A DNA stretch of 64,000 nt from Campylobacter volucris (GCF_008245045.1 NZ_CP043428.1:124001-188000), one strand, 5' to 3'. Shown: positions 18,496 to 26,729, numbered from the stretch's first letter. The notes: generated by a model from the letters alone, not told the origin. Program-made: numbers and translations.

Positions 18496-18740
18496 TAATT
18501 AGCTTTATTTTTATGCTTTAAACGAAGCTCTTCAATGCTTTCAACATTATCAGGATCAGGAATGATACAATCAACAGGACAAGCTACTATACAGGCAGGC
18601 TCAGAAAATTCATTAACGCATTCAGTACAAAGATCAGGATCTATAACATAGATTGGATCATTATCATAAATTGCTTCATCTGGACATTCTTCTCTACAAG
18701 CATCACACGATATACAGTCTCTAGTGATTAAAAGTGACAT
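18495..18740 (-). CDS. fdxB: 2[4Fe-4S] ferredoxin
   Basis: An 81-residue bacterial ferredoxin. The first cluster motif is C-I-S-C-D-A-C-R-E-E-C-P near residues 9-20. The second is C-T-E-C-V-N-E-F-S-E-P-A-C-I-V-A-C-P, with the lengthened loop typical of the Alvin or YfhL type. A short Lys-rich tail follows. It serves as a low-potential electron carrier in the cytoplasm. It starts a minus-strand pair with the Ppx/GppA gene and has an A/T-rich upstream region. Confidence 0.93.
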   Translation of the reverse strand: MSLLITRDCISCDACREECPDEAIYDNDPIYVIDPDLCTECVNEFSEPACIVACPVDCIIPDPDNVESIEELRLKHKNKAN

Positions 18741-18820
18741 TTTTTTCCTTTTGTAAGTAATGAAAAATTTATACTATATAAAAACTTAATATGCAATTTA
18801 AACCAATAAAGTTAAGATGT

Positions 18821-18842
18821 CTTTAGGATTTTCATCCTAAAG
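18821..18842 (-). terminator. hairpin at the 3' end of cosR
   Basis: CTTTAGGAT (18821-18829) and ATCCTAAAG (18834-18842) form a perfect nine-base-pair stem with a four-base loop, directly after the cosR stop. No long U tract follows on the minus strand, so it could also be a 3' stabilising stem. Confidence 0.65.
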
Positions 18843-18844
18843 GC

Positions 18845-19519
18845 TTAGTTTGATTTTTTAGGAAAGCAAAAACGATATCCCCTACGACGCACTGTTTCTA
18901 TGGTAGAAATATTTAAAGGTTTATCCATTTTTTGTCTGATTTGATTGATAGCTACTTCTATAACATTTGGAGTTACAAGTTCAGGTTCTTCCCAAATAGC
19001 GTCTAAAAGTTGTTCTTTTGATACAATTTGATCAGAATGTCTAGCTAGGTGAGTTAAGACTTCAAAAGGTTTTCCTTTTAATTCTATATCTTTTCCTTGA
19101 TAAGTGATTTTTTCCTCATCTGGATCTATGGTTAAATCGTCTATTTTGATTACATTTGTTCCGCCAAATCTAAGTCTAGCTTCTATTCTAGCCATTAAAA
19201 TATCATAGTCTAAAGGTTTTTTTATAAAATCATCTGCACCTGCTTTTAAAGCTTTGATTTCATTTTCTTTATCTGTTTTAGAGCAAAGTGTTATGATAGC
19301 TGTTCTTGGTGATTTTTGTTTGATTGCATTGATTAAATCGCTAGCATCGTTATTGCCAATTAACCAATTAGTCAATACTAAATCATAATGTCTAATGCCT
19401 ATAAAATATTCAGCATCTTTGAAATTTTCTGAAGTATCTGTTTGATAACCAAATTCGTTTAAAGTATTTGAAACCGTTTTATTTAAAGCTATTTCATCTT
19501 CTACAACTAAAATACGCAT
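18845..19519 (-). CDS. cosR: orphan OmpR-type response regulator CosR
   Basis: A 224-residue transcription regulator with an N-terminal receiver domain (E-D at 7-8, K at about 102 in F-I-K-K-P-L) and a C-terminal winged helix (residues 125-220, R-R-R-G-Y-R-F-C near the end). The usual phosphoacceptor aspartate is replaced by asparagine: the segment reads Y-D-L-V-L-T-N-W, putting Asn at position 51. This fits CosR, the essential, phosphorylation-independent oxidative stress regulator of Campylobacter (Cj0355c). There is no sensor kinase gene beside it. A hairpin terminator follows. Confidence 0.93.
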   Translation of the reverse strand: MRILVVEDEIALNKTVSNTLNEFGYQTDTSENFKDAEYFIGIRHYDLVLTNWLIGNNDASDLINAIKQKSPRTAIITLCSKTDKENEIKALKAGADDFIKKPLDYDILMARIEARLRFGGTNVIKIDDLTIDPDEEKITYQGKDIELKGKPFEVLTHLARHSDQIVSKEQLLDAIWEEPELVTPNVIEVAINQIRQKMDKPLNISTIETVRRRGYRFCFPKKSN

Positions 19520-19596
19520 TCTTTTCCTTTAAGGAGAATTTTAGGAAAGAAGTATAACACAAATTAAGCAAATATTCAAAGTTCTTTAAAAATATT

Positions 19597-19914
19597 TTAA
19601 TATTTTTTTGTTAGAGTAGCTCCAACCTTGGCGTTTTTGATGATATCGGGTTTATAGCAAGTTATAGTTATAAATGTAAGTTTTTTATGGTGTTTTTTTA
19701 TATTTTTGCATACATATTTTAAAGATTTTTCTATAGTTTTAAATTTTTTCTTTTTATAAATTTTTTCTATACGAGCGCAAAGTTTGGCATAGTCAAGAAA
19801 TTTTTTACTTTTAGCTTCTAATTCTATTAAAATAGTTTGTTCTTGAATTCTTTCAAAATCTAAAAGTCCTATAATGCATTTAAGTTCTAAATTAATTTTT
19901 ATATGACTTTGCAC
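19597..19914 (-). CDS. folB: dihydroneopterin aldolase-like protein FolB
   Basis: A 105-residue protein of the FolB/tunnelling-fold family. It has I-G-L-L-D-F-E-R-I-Q-E-Q near residue 15-26, supplying the conserved glutamate, and the C-terminal K-P near 89 supplying the catalytic lysine region. Folate synthesis is its expected role. It is short and unusually Lys-rich (several K-K-K runs), so activity is less certain than membership. It overlaps the plsY 3' end by 16 bases and is probably co-expressed with it. Confidence 0.75.
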   Translation of the reverse strand: MQSHIKINLELKCIIGLLDFERIQEQTILIELEAKSKKFLDYAKLCARIEKIYKKKKFKTIEKSLKYVCKNIKKHHKKLTFITITCYKPDIIKNAKVGATLTKKY

Positions 19915-20510
19915 TCTTTTTTTCCTATAAGTCTTAAAATATTTGGAATGTGCTTATACACCACTATAAAAGCTATGATGAAAATTGGTGCATGAGTGTT
20001 AATGACAGGCATATCATAATGGAAAATAAAAGAAGAAAAAATTAAAACTATTAAAGCTACTAAAGAAGCCACACTAGAAATTTTAAAGACTTTTCCTACA
20101 ATAAACCAAGCGATAAAAGCACTAAGGATTTCTAATGGTAAAAATATACTTAAAACCCCAGCTCCAGTGGCAACTCCTTTGCCTCCTTCAAATTTTAAAT
20201 ATGGAGAAAAACAATGTCCAAATACAGCTAAAACAGCCATAGTCCATAAAATATTATCATCATATCCTAAAAATTTAGCTATTAACATAGGCACTATACC
20301 TTTTAAAGCATCTAAAATTACAGTGGCGATAGCGAGTTTTTTAGCTAATTTTGGATTGTGTTCTTTTAATACTCTTAAAACATTAGTAGCACCTATACTT
20401 TTACTACCTGCATTTTTGATATCAACCTTAGCAAAAACACGACTTAGTATTAAACCACAAGGAATAGCACCTATAAGATAAGTTAGAAGATAGATGATTA
20501 AATTTTCCAT
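19899..20510 (-). CDS. plsY: glycerol-3-phosphate acyltransferase PlsY
   Basis: A 203-residue inner-membrane enzyme that transfers acyl groups from acyl-phosphate to glycerol 3-phosphate, the first step of phospholipid synthesis. The three PlsY motifs are visible: S-K-S-I-G-A-T-N-V-L-R near residue 36-46, G-H-C-F-S-P-Y-L-K-F-E-G-G-K-G-V-A-T near 97-114, and the later H-x-P-N region near 187-189. About five membrane segments are present. The gene diverges from ccp across a 208-base intergenic region that contains a long perfect hairpin. Confidence 0.95.
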   Translation of the reverse strand: MENLIIYLLTYLIGAIPCGLILSRVFAKVDIKNAGSKSIGATNVLRVLKEHNPKLAKKLAIATVILDALKGIVPMLIAKFLGYDDNILWTMAVLAVFGHCFSPYLKFEGGKGVATGAGVLSIFLPLEILSAFIAWFIVGKVFKISSVASLVALIVLIFSSFIFHYDMPVINTHAPIFIIAFIVVYKHIPNILRLIGKKECKVI

Positions 20511-20547
20511 GACTGATAAAATCCTAATTAAAATGTAAAATAATTCT

Positions 20548-20612
20548 TATAATAATATTGCATAAATGCTGAAATTATTATTTAGGATGTTAAATATCCT
20601 AAATAATAATTT
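20548..20612 (+). promoter_or_regulatory. divergent plsY/ccp intergenic region with TATAAT and 17-bp perfect hairpin
   Basis: TATAAT is at 20548-20553. A perfect 17-base-pair inverted repeat follows: left arm 20572-20588 (AAATTATTATTTAGGAT), loop GTTAAAT, right arm 20596-20612, then a T-rich tract. It has the form of an intrinsic terminator on the plus strand, yet no annotated gene ends here because plsY and ccp diverge. It could end a very short transcript, insulate ccp, or be an operator. The ccp promoter is probably the TATATT-rich stretch downstream, about 20628-20640. Confidence 0.7.
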
Positions 20613-20718
20613 TTATTTTTTAATTATATTTTTTATATTATTTAAAGAAAGTTTGAGATATATTTTTATAAAGTTTATTTAAATGAGCTTTATTTTATCT
20701 TATTTTAGGAGTACTATT

Positions 20719-21750
20719 ATGAAAAAAATTTCATTGTTAATTGCTTCGTCTTTATTGGTATTTTCTTCAGCATTTGCTGATAGAACTTTACTTGATGAGG
20801 CAAAAGCAGCAGGTTTAATGCCTTTGCCAAAAGATCAAGCAGGAGTTGAAAAGCTTTTAGAGCAAATGGGAGTGAAGGCAAGTAAATTTTCCAAAGAAAA
20901 AGTTAATCTTGGAAAAAAATTATATTTTGAGCCAAGACTTTCTAAAAGTGGCTTGATTTCTTGTAATACCTGTCATAATTTAGGCATGGGAGGTGCTGAT
21001 GGTATAGCAGCAGCAGTTGGTCATAAATGGACAGTTAATCCTCATCATTTAAATTCTCCTACTGTATATAATTCTGTTTTAAATTCAACACAATTTTGGG
21101 ATGGAAGAGCAAAAACTTTAGCTGATCAAGCAAAAGGACCTATCGAATCAGAAGCTGAGATGGCAACTCCAGCAAATTTAGCTGTTGAAAAAATTGCTTC
21201 TATGCCTGAATATGTAAAAGAATTTAAAAAGATTTATGGTAGTGATGGAGTAACTTTTGATAATATTGCAGATGCTATAGCTACTTTTGAAAGAACGCTT
21301 TTAACCCCATCTAAATTTGATAAATTCTTAGAAGGTGATACAAGAGCTTTAAATAAAAAAGAACAAGAGGGTTTAAAAACTTTCATTGATAAAGGATGTA
21401 CAGCTTGTCATACGGGTGTAAATTTAGGTGGAAGTATGCAAGCTTTCCAAGTAGCAGCTAAATATAAATTTGCAGATATTGGAGACTTTAAAGGCGATGC
21501 AAATGGTTTAGTAAAAACTCCTACTTTAAGAAATATTGCTGAAACTGCGCCGTATTTTCATAATGGTGCTATATGGTCATTAAAAGATGCTATTAAAGAG
21601 ATGGGTAGTGTTCAACTTGGTATAGAAATTTCTGATAAAGAAGCAGCTTCTATAGAAAGATTTTTACATACTTTAACAGGTAAAAAACCAAGTATTACTT
21701 ATCCACAACTTCCAAAAGCTACTGAGAAAACTCCAAAACCAGAGCTTTAG
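20719..21750 (+). CDS. dihaem cytochrome c peroxidase
   Basis: A 343-residue periplasmic enzyme that reduces hydrogen peroxide with electrons from c-type cytochromes. Signal peptide residues 1-20 (cleavage after A-F-A). The two haem c motifs are C-N-T-C-H near residue 84 and C-T-A-C-H near 227. The start ATG 20719 is chosen over one 36 bases upstream because it has AGGAG nearby and begins the signal peptide. The counterpart Cj0358 responds to oxygen conditions and the RacRS system. A clear terminator follows, so it is a single-gene unit. Confidence 0.95.
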   Translation: MKKISLLIASSLLVFSSAFADRTLLDEAKAAGLMPLPKDQAGVEKLLEQMGVKASKFSKEKVNLGKKLYFEPRLSKSGLISCNTCHNLGMGGADGIAAAVGHKWTVNPHHLNSPTVYNSVLNSTQFWDGRAKTLADQAKGPIESEAEMATPANLAVEKIASMPEYVKEFKKIYGSDGVTFDNIADAIATFERTLLTPSKFDKFLEGDTRALNKKEQEGLKTFIDKGCTACHTGVNLGGSMQAFQVAAKYKFADIGDFKGDANGLVKTPTLRNIAETAPYFHNGAIWSLKDAIKEMGSVQLGIEISDKEAASIERFLHTLTGKKPSITYPQLPKATEKTPKPEL

Positions 21751-21756
21751 TGTAAT

Positions 21757-21784
21757 TCCCAAAGAAATTCTTTTATCTTTGGGA
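21757..21784 (+). terminator. rho-independent terminator after the peroxidase gene
   Basis: TCCCAAAG (21757-21764) pairs with CTTTGGGA (21777-21784), followed by TAATTTTTTATT. It lies six bases beyond the stop codon. Confidence 0.85.
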
Positions 21785-21860
21785 TAATTTTTTATTGATT
21801 TTTATTGTTTTTTCTTGTATATTTTATTTTAATTTTATTTAATTTTTAAGGATTGAATGT

Positions 21861-23207
21861 ATGAGAAAAACTGTCTTTTATGGTTTTGTATTAATTGTTG
21901 GATTATTATTTAGCGCTTGTGCTAATCATGGGCAAATAAATAATGATTTTGAACAAAAATTAACCCAAAAACTTTGTTCTGGTGAATTTTTTACTCAAGA
22001 AATGAATAAAGTTAATAAAAAAGAAGATCCAGTTTATATAGGCTTAAATGCAGGTTTGATTGCTAAAAATTGTGGAGATTTTAACATTAGCAGTGAATTT
22101 TTTGATAAGGTTGAAGAGTCTTATCAAGTAGATGTTGATTTAAGAAGCGGTGCTCAAAAAATTACCAAAACCACAACGGCTGTTTTGGTAAATGATTCTA
22201 TATTAGATTATGATGGTTCTTTATATGAAAGAATTATGGTGAATGTTTATAAGGGCTTAAATTTTATGAGCCAAGATGATTTTAACAATGCAAGAGTTGA
22301 ATTTAAAAGAGCTTTACTTCGTCAAGATAGAGCAAAGGATTATTTTAAAGCCCAAATAGCTAAAAATAAAAAAGAGCTAGAAAAAGCTAAAAAAGAAGAT
22401 CCAAATTTTGATAAAAATTTCAATGATTCTAGAAAACAAATCAATGCTCAATATGATGAGTTATTTGAAGAATTTTCAACTAGTAAAAATTTCACAAATC
22501 CTTATGCTACTTATTTAGCTTCTGTGTTTTATTTTATGAGTAAAGATTATACTTTAGCTAAAGGTTTATTTAGAGAGATTAAAATCTTAAATCCTAAAAA
22601 TAAAGAAATAGCCAAAGAATATAAAATTATTAATGGAGCTAAAAAGAATGCAAAATATGTTTTTGTCGTTTATGAAAATGGTTTTGGCGTGATAAAAGAT
22701 GAATTTAAAATGACTTTACCATTTATTTTAAGCGATAATGTCACTACCGCTTCTATTGCACTGCCAACTTTGAAAAAAAGAAGCAAGTCTTTTGATTATA
22801 TCAGTGTAAATGATACCAATACTACTACTTTAGTGAATTTAGATGATGTGGTTGCAAGTGAGTTTAAATTTGAATTACCAACTATAATTACAAAGGCTAT
22901 TACTTCTACTATATTAAAAACTACTATGAATGCAGCAGTTGCTAATAATGATTCTACAGGTGGATTTTTAAGTATAGCTAGTGGTATAATGAATGCAGCC
23001 ACAACTAAAGCAGATGTTAGATCTTGGAGAGGATTACCTCAAAGTATTGAAGTAGTAGCAGTTAAAAATACAGGTAAGGTTGTGATTAAAACTCCTAATG
23101 GAGAAGAATTGTTTAAAAAACAAGTTAATCCAAAGAAAAATGTGTTAATTATCGTGCGTTCTTTTGCGCCATATATTACACCAAGTATTAATGTGATAGA
23201 AAAATGA
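21861..23207 (+). CDS. TPR-like lipoprotein, Cj0089-like (COG3014 type)
   Basis: A 448-residue lipoprotein: the signal sequence ends L-F-S-A-C with Cys20 as the lipidated residue. The middle (residues about 60-270) is helical with tetratricopeptide-like repeats, such as F-N-N-A-R-V-E-F-K-R-A-L-L-R-Q and Y-T-L-A-K-G-L-F-R-E-I. The C-terminal part is strand-rich and less charged. It is the first gene of a five-gene envelope operon and overlaps the next gene as ATGA. TPR lipoproteins often act as assembly scaffolds at the outer membrane; the exact role is not known to me. Confidence 0.8.
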   Translation: MRKTVFYGFVLIVGLLFSACANHGQINNDFEQKLTQKLCSGEFFTQEMNKVNKKEDPVYIGLNAGLIAKNCGDFNISSEFFDKVEESYQVDVDLRSGAQKITKTTTAVLVNDSILDYDGSLYERIMVNVYKGLNFMSQDDFNNARVEFKRALLRQDRAKDYFKAQIAKNKKELEKAKKEDPNFDKNFNDSRKQINAQYDELFEEFSTSKNFTNPYATYLASVFYFMSKDYTLAKGLFREIKILNPKNKEIAKEYKIINGAKKNAKYVFVVYENGFGVIKDEFKMTLPFILSDNVTTASIALPTLKKRSKSFDYISVNDTNTTTLVNLDDVVASEFKFELPTIITKAITSTILKTTMNAAVANNDSTGGFLSIASGIMNAATTKADVRSWRGLPQSIEVVAVKNTGKVVIKTPNGEELFKKQVNPKKNVLIIVRSFAPYITPSINVIEK

Positions 23208-23524
23208 AAAAAATAATTATTTTATTACTAAGTTTTATGTGTTTATTTTCTCAAGATGTGAGTCAATTTAAACACTCAAATGTTAAAAGTGTCAAAGAAA
23301 GAATCAATGATGTAGGATTATTAGAAGTTCAAATAACTTTTTATAGCTTGGTAAATAAAAAAATTTCTTATAAAATTGAATGGTTTGATAAAGATGGTTT
23401 TGCTGTAAAAAATACCATAGATGAAAACTATCAAAATATAAGATTATTGAGCGGGCAAGATTATATTGTTCAAAAAGTTGCTACAAATGAAAGAATTAAA
23501 AAATATAAAATATATATCAAATAA
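23204..23524 (+). CDS. small secreted YcfL-like protein, Cj0090-like
   Basis: A 106-residue protein with a signal peptide (residues 1-16) and a single beta-rich domain like DUF1425/YcfL. Its pattern is L-L-E-V-Q-I-T-F-Y-S-L-V-N-K-K-I-S-Y-K-I then W-F-D-K-D-G-F and a hydrophilic tail. No cysteine is available at the cleavage site, so it is probably periplasmic rather than a lipoprotein. In enterobacteria ycfL lies directly before lpoB (ycfM), the same arrangement seen here. It overlaps the previous gene by four bases. Confidence 0.7.
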   Translation: MKKIIILLLSFMCLFSQDVSQFKHSNVKSVKERINDVGLLEVQITFYSLVNKKISYKIEWFDKDGFAVKNTIDENYQNIRLLSGQDYIVQKVATNERIKKYKIYIK

Positions 23525-23533
23525 GGAGTGAAA

Positions 23534-24163
23534 ATGAAAAAAATAAAAATATTAACAAGTATTGTAGCTATTGGTGTTTTATTTAGTGCTTGTGTGCAAC
23601 AACCTAGTTATGTAGATGGCACTGCTGCAAAGGTAAAAAAAGGTGATTCTTTAAGCATGGGTTTAACTGGAGAAGATTTTGATAATACTGCAAGGGAAAT
23701 GCTAAATAGCTTATTTAATTCAGCTTATGTTGTCAAAAAAATAGGAAATTCAGGTAAAGCTGTAGTGGCAGTTTATGATGTGGTAAATAATACAGCTTTA
23801 AGAATAGACACTAGAAATTTAACAGATTTAATGGTGGAAGAACTTATAAATTCAGGTAAATTTGCAGCTTCAGCTACTCAAGGCAATGACATTGCTACTC
23901 AGGATAATATGGATGATTTAATAAGCGATAAAGATGATGATAGATACGATAGATCAACAGTTTTTAAAAATCGTACTCAAATTAGTGCTTCTTTGACTTT
24001 ACAAGGAAGAATTGATCAAAAAAATATAAAATTAAACGATGGTAAAACTCAAGTAGAATACTTTTTTGTGATGAAATTAGCCGAAAAAGTTAGTGGTTTG
24101 GTGGTATGGCAAAAAACTACTAGAATCAACAAACTAGGTTCTAGTAAAACTGTTAGCTGGTAA
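23534..24163 (+). CDS. LpoB-family lipoprotein, Cj0091-like
   Basis: A 209-residue lipoprotein with lipobox L-F-S-A-C, Cys20. The start is ATG 23534, six bases beyond AAGGAG; an in-frame GTG six bases upstream lies inside that site. The LpoB/CsgG-type fold is visible as V-A-V-Y-D-V-V-N-N-T near residue 75, then T-R-N-L-T-D-L-M-V-E-E-L-I-N-S-G-K-F. In E. coli LpoB activates the peptidoglycan synthase PBP1b. The C. jejuni counterpart has been linked to adherence to host cells. Whether this one activates a penicillin-binding protein is unproven. Confidence 0.8.
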   Translation: MKKIKILTSIVAIGVLFSACVQQPSYVDGTAAKVKKGDSLSMGLTGEDFDNTAREMLNSLFNSAYVVKKIGNSGKAVVAVYDVVNNTALRIDTRNLTDLMVEELINSGKFAASATQGNDIATQDNMDDLISDKDDDRYDRSTVFKNRTQISASLTLQGRIDQKNIKLNDGKTQVEYFFVMKLAEKVSGLVVWQKTTRINKLGSSKTVSW

Positions 24164-24187
24164 GAATAAAATTTAAAAGGATATGTA

Positions 24188-25525
24188 ATGAAAAAAATGT
24201 TTATTATTGGTTCTTTGGCTTTAGCGAGTTTTCTTTATGCACAAGCAACACCACAAGTAGAAATCACTCAAGAAGATATTAAAACTCAAAATGAAATGTC
24301 AGATGCTAGTACTAAAGATATTGCTCCAAAATCTTTAGATGATTTTTTTGAAGAATTTGCAGATAATTTTGATATAGAATATGGTATTACAAAAGATGGA
24401 AAAACTTTTTATGTCGGAAAAAGTGTAGTTGCTCTAAACGATAGTGATCCACAATTTGCTCAAGCTTTGCAAAATGCTTATCAAAAAGCTATGTTAAATT
24501 TGCAAACTGAATTTATTAAAGATGCTTTTGGAAGAATAGCGGTAAATAAAATTCAAAATTATGAAGCTGATAATTCTACTAATGCAAAAGAATTTGAAGA
24601 ACTTCCAAAAGGAAGTATTATGAGTCAAATTTTTGACAAACTTGCTCAATTAAGCGGAGCAAAATTAGACAAAGCTTTAAAAGATTTAGGTATTAATGTA
24701 GAAGGTTTAACAGAGGAAAGAAAAAAGACTTTATTAAAAGAAGAATTTCTTAATAAAACCATCACAAGTGCAGTTGGTTCAATGAGTGGGTTAATTCCTG
24801 TACAAACCATAGTTACACAAAGAAGAGGTCAATATGATATAGGAGTTATTGCAGTTGTTTCTAAAAAAACACGCCAACTTGCTAAAGATATGTCATTAGA
24901 GCGCAAAAGCAATATCACAGGTAAAGGTAAAAACATTAGTGAGTATTTACCAAAAGAAGAAAAAGGCTTTCTTAATGAGTATGGTATTCGTTTAGTTTAT
25001 GATGAAAAAGGCTCACCTGTTGTTTTAAGCTATGGAAATTGGGGTTATATAGCTGATGCTAATAATGCTAAAAAAACTAATATATTAGAAGATAGGGCAA
25101 AAGATACAGCTGCAACTATGGCTGATGCTGCTATTGTGGAATTTATCAATACAAATTTAAGTTTAAAAGATGAAAAAACTACAGGTGAAAGTTATGAAGA
25201 AATCATCAAGCAAAGCTTAAATATTAACGATAACACTACCCAAGAACAAATTCAAGATTTTACAAATATCATAGAAAAAATCAATACAAAAGTAAAAGCA
25301 AATTCTAGTGGAAAAATTAAAGGCATAAGAACGCTTAAAAAATGGAGCTATAAAAGTGAAAATGGCATAGAACATGTGGGCGTTGTAAGATTTTATTCTT
25401 ATGATAATATAGCTAATATTAATGAAGCTTTAAAATCAAATTCAAACACTCCAAAAGCTGAGCCTAAAAAGTCTTCTAATATACAAAGAAGTTCTAATAT
25501 TGTTAATGATATAGATGATTTTTAG
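24188..25525 (+). CDS. secreted protein of unknown function, Cj0092-like (DUF6844 type)
   Basis: A 445-residue protein with a signal peptide (residues 1-19, L-Y-A cleavage). No catalytic motif is visible. It has an Asp/Glu-rich N-terminal segment (residues 40-62), a central region with P-V-Q-T-I-V-T-Q-R-R-G-Q-Y-D-I-G-V-I-A-V-V near 200-220, and an unstructured Ser/Asn/Lys-rich tail (415-440) ending D-I-D-D-F. The pattern of a conserved strand after an R-R-G suggests an LPP20/CsgG-like module. It lies between the LpoB-like and CsgG-like genes, so it probably belongs to the same envelope complex. Confidence 0.7.
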   Translation: MKKMFIIGSLALASFLYAQATPQVEITQEDIKTQNEMSDASTKDIAPKSLDDFFEEFADNFDIEYGITKDGKTFYVGKSVVALNDSDPQFAQALQNAYQKAMLNLQTEFIKDAFGRIAVNKIQNYEADNSTNAKEFEELPKGSIMSQIFDKLAQLSGAKLDKALKDLGINVEGLTEERKKTLLKEEFLNKTITSAVGSMSGLIPVQTIVTQRRGQYDIGVIAVVSKKTRQLAKDMSLERKSNITGKGKNISEYLPKEEKGFLNEYGIRLVYDEKGSPVVLSYGNWGYIADANNAKKTNILEDRAKDTAATMADAAIVEFINTNLSLKDEKTTGESYEEIIKQSLNINDNTTQEQIQDFTNIIEKINTKVKANSSGKIKGIRTLKKWSYKSENGIEHVGVVRFYSYDNIANINEALKSNSNTPKAEPKKSSNIQRSSNIVNDIDDF

Positions 25526-25534
25526 GAAAATTTT

Positions 25535-26692
25535 ATGAAGATTTTGTGTATTTTTATTTTAACTTTACTTTTGCATTTTACTTTAAGTGCAAAAGTAGTT
25601 ACTTCAAGCACTACAAAATCAAGTAGCGGAGAAGGTGTAGGTGTTACTAGAGAAGAAGCGATTAACAATGCCATTATAGAAGCTGTTGGAAAATTAAATG
25701 GTGTTAATATTGATTCGGTTAAACAATCTTTTGTTGGCATTAATTCAGATGATAAAAAAACCAATATTAAAGATATCTATGAAGAGCAAATCATAAAAGC
25801 TACAAAAGGTAAGGTTGATACTTACGAGATTGATAATATAGTGCAAGATAAAGACAAATATATAGCAAATGTAACCGTTTTTAAAACTAATGTTAGTAAA
25901 AAATACCAAGCACCAGGGTTAAATGCAGATAGTAGAAGAAGTATCACGGTTTTTAGCACTTCTTCTAATCATCAAGAGCTTGGTAGTATTTTACAGCAAA
26001 AAATTATCACAGATTTGATTCAAAGTAGGAAATTTAATGTCTTAGATAGAGATTCTAAGGGCTATTATGAGATGGAAAAAGCTTTGATAAATTCATCCAA
26101 TGCCCATGAAGATGAAATTTATAAGCTTAAAAATGTAATGGCTACAGATTATATTTTATTATTTAATGTAAATGGGGTTGATCTTAAAACAAAAGGTTCT
26201 AAAAATAAAGCAGATATTGTGATTGATTATAGAGTATTATTATTTGCTACAAGACAAATTAAATTTTCAAATACTTTAAGCATGTCAGTTTCTTTTAAAG
26301 GTGATTCTTTAGTTGCTAGCGAAAAAGTTAGTGAAAAAATAGCAAAGAAAATTTCTGATGATATTTTAAATGCCATTTATCCTTTAAAAATATCACAAAT
26401 TCATCAAAATGAAGTAGTATTTTCACAGACTTTAACCATTGATGATACTTATGAGTGTTATTCTTTAGGTGAGGTGATAAAAGATGCATATACCAAAGAA
26501 AACACAGGAAGAATTGAAACTAAAACAGGTGTTGTAAAAATCATTCGTTCTACTCCAAAACTTTCTTATGCAAACATTATAGAAGGAAGTGTTAAAAAAG
26601 GAGATATTTGCAGGCCTTTGGGCGATGATGGTGAAGGTATGGAAAAACAGCACAGTGTCAATCCAAATGGCACGGTAAATTTGGGTTGGTAA
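25535..26692 (+). CDS. CsgG/LPP20-like secreted protein, Cj0093-like
   Basis: A 385-residue exported protein: signal peptide to about residue 18 (L-S-A). The first domain has the LPP20-like G-V-G-V-T-R-E-E-A-I-N-N-A-I-I-E-A-V near residue 33-50. The second is CsgG-like, with R-R-S-I-T-V-F, I-I-T-D-L-I-Q-S-R-K-F-N-V-L-D-R and A-T-D-Y-I-L-L-F-N-V-N-G. The C-terminal domain (about 295-360) looks like a flagellar-assembly FlgT-type fold with K-K-G-D-I-C-R-P at the end. It closes the five-gene operon. It lacks a lipobox cysteine, so it is not an outer-membrane CsgG pore as such. Confidence 0.7.
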   Translation: MKILCIFILTLLLHFTLSAKVVTSSTTKSSSGEGVGVTREEAINNAIIEAVGKLNGVNIDSVKQSFVGINSDDKKTNIKDIYEEQIIKATKGKVDTYEIDNIVQDKDKYIANVTVFKTNVSKKYQAPGLNADSRRSITVFSTSSNHQELGSILQQKIITDLIQSRKFNVLDRDSKGYYEMEKALINSSNAHEDEIYKLKNVMATDYILLFNVNGVDLKTKGSKNKADIVIDYRVLLFATRQIKFSNTLSMSVSFKGDSLVASEKVSEKIAKKISDDILNAIYPLKISQIHQNEVVFSQTLTIDDTYECYSLGEVIKDAYTKENTGRIETKTGVVKIIRSTPKLSYANIIEGSVKKGDICRPLGDDGEGMEKQHSVNPNGTVNLGW

Positions 26693-26713
26693 TTAACCTA
26701 AATTTAAAATTAT

Positions 26714-26729
26714 TTGAGTATAATCTCAA
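26714..26729 (+). promoter_or_regulatory. rplU promoter with dyad across the -10 box
   Basis: TATAAT at 26719-26724 is flanked exactly by TTGAG (26714-26718) and CTCAA (26725-26729), an inverted repeat centred on the -10 box. It is about 90 bases before the rplU start, leaving a long leader for ribosomal-protein genes. Confidence 0.6.
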
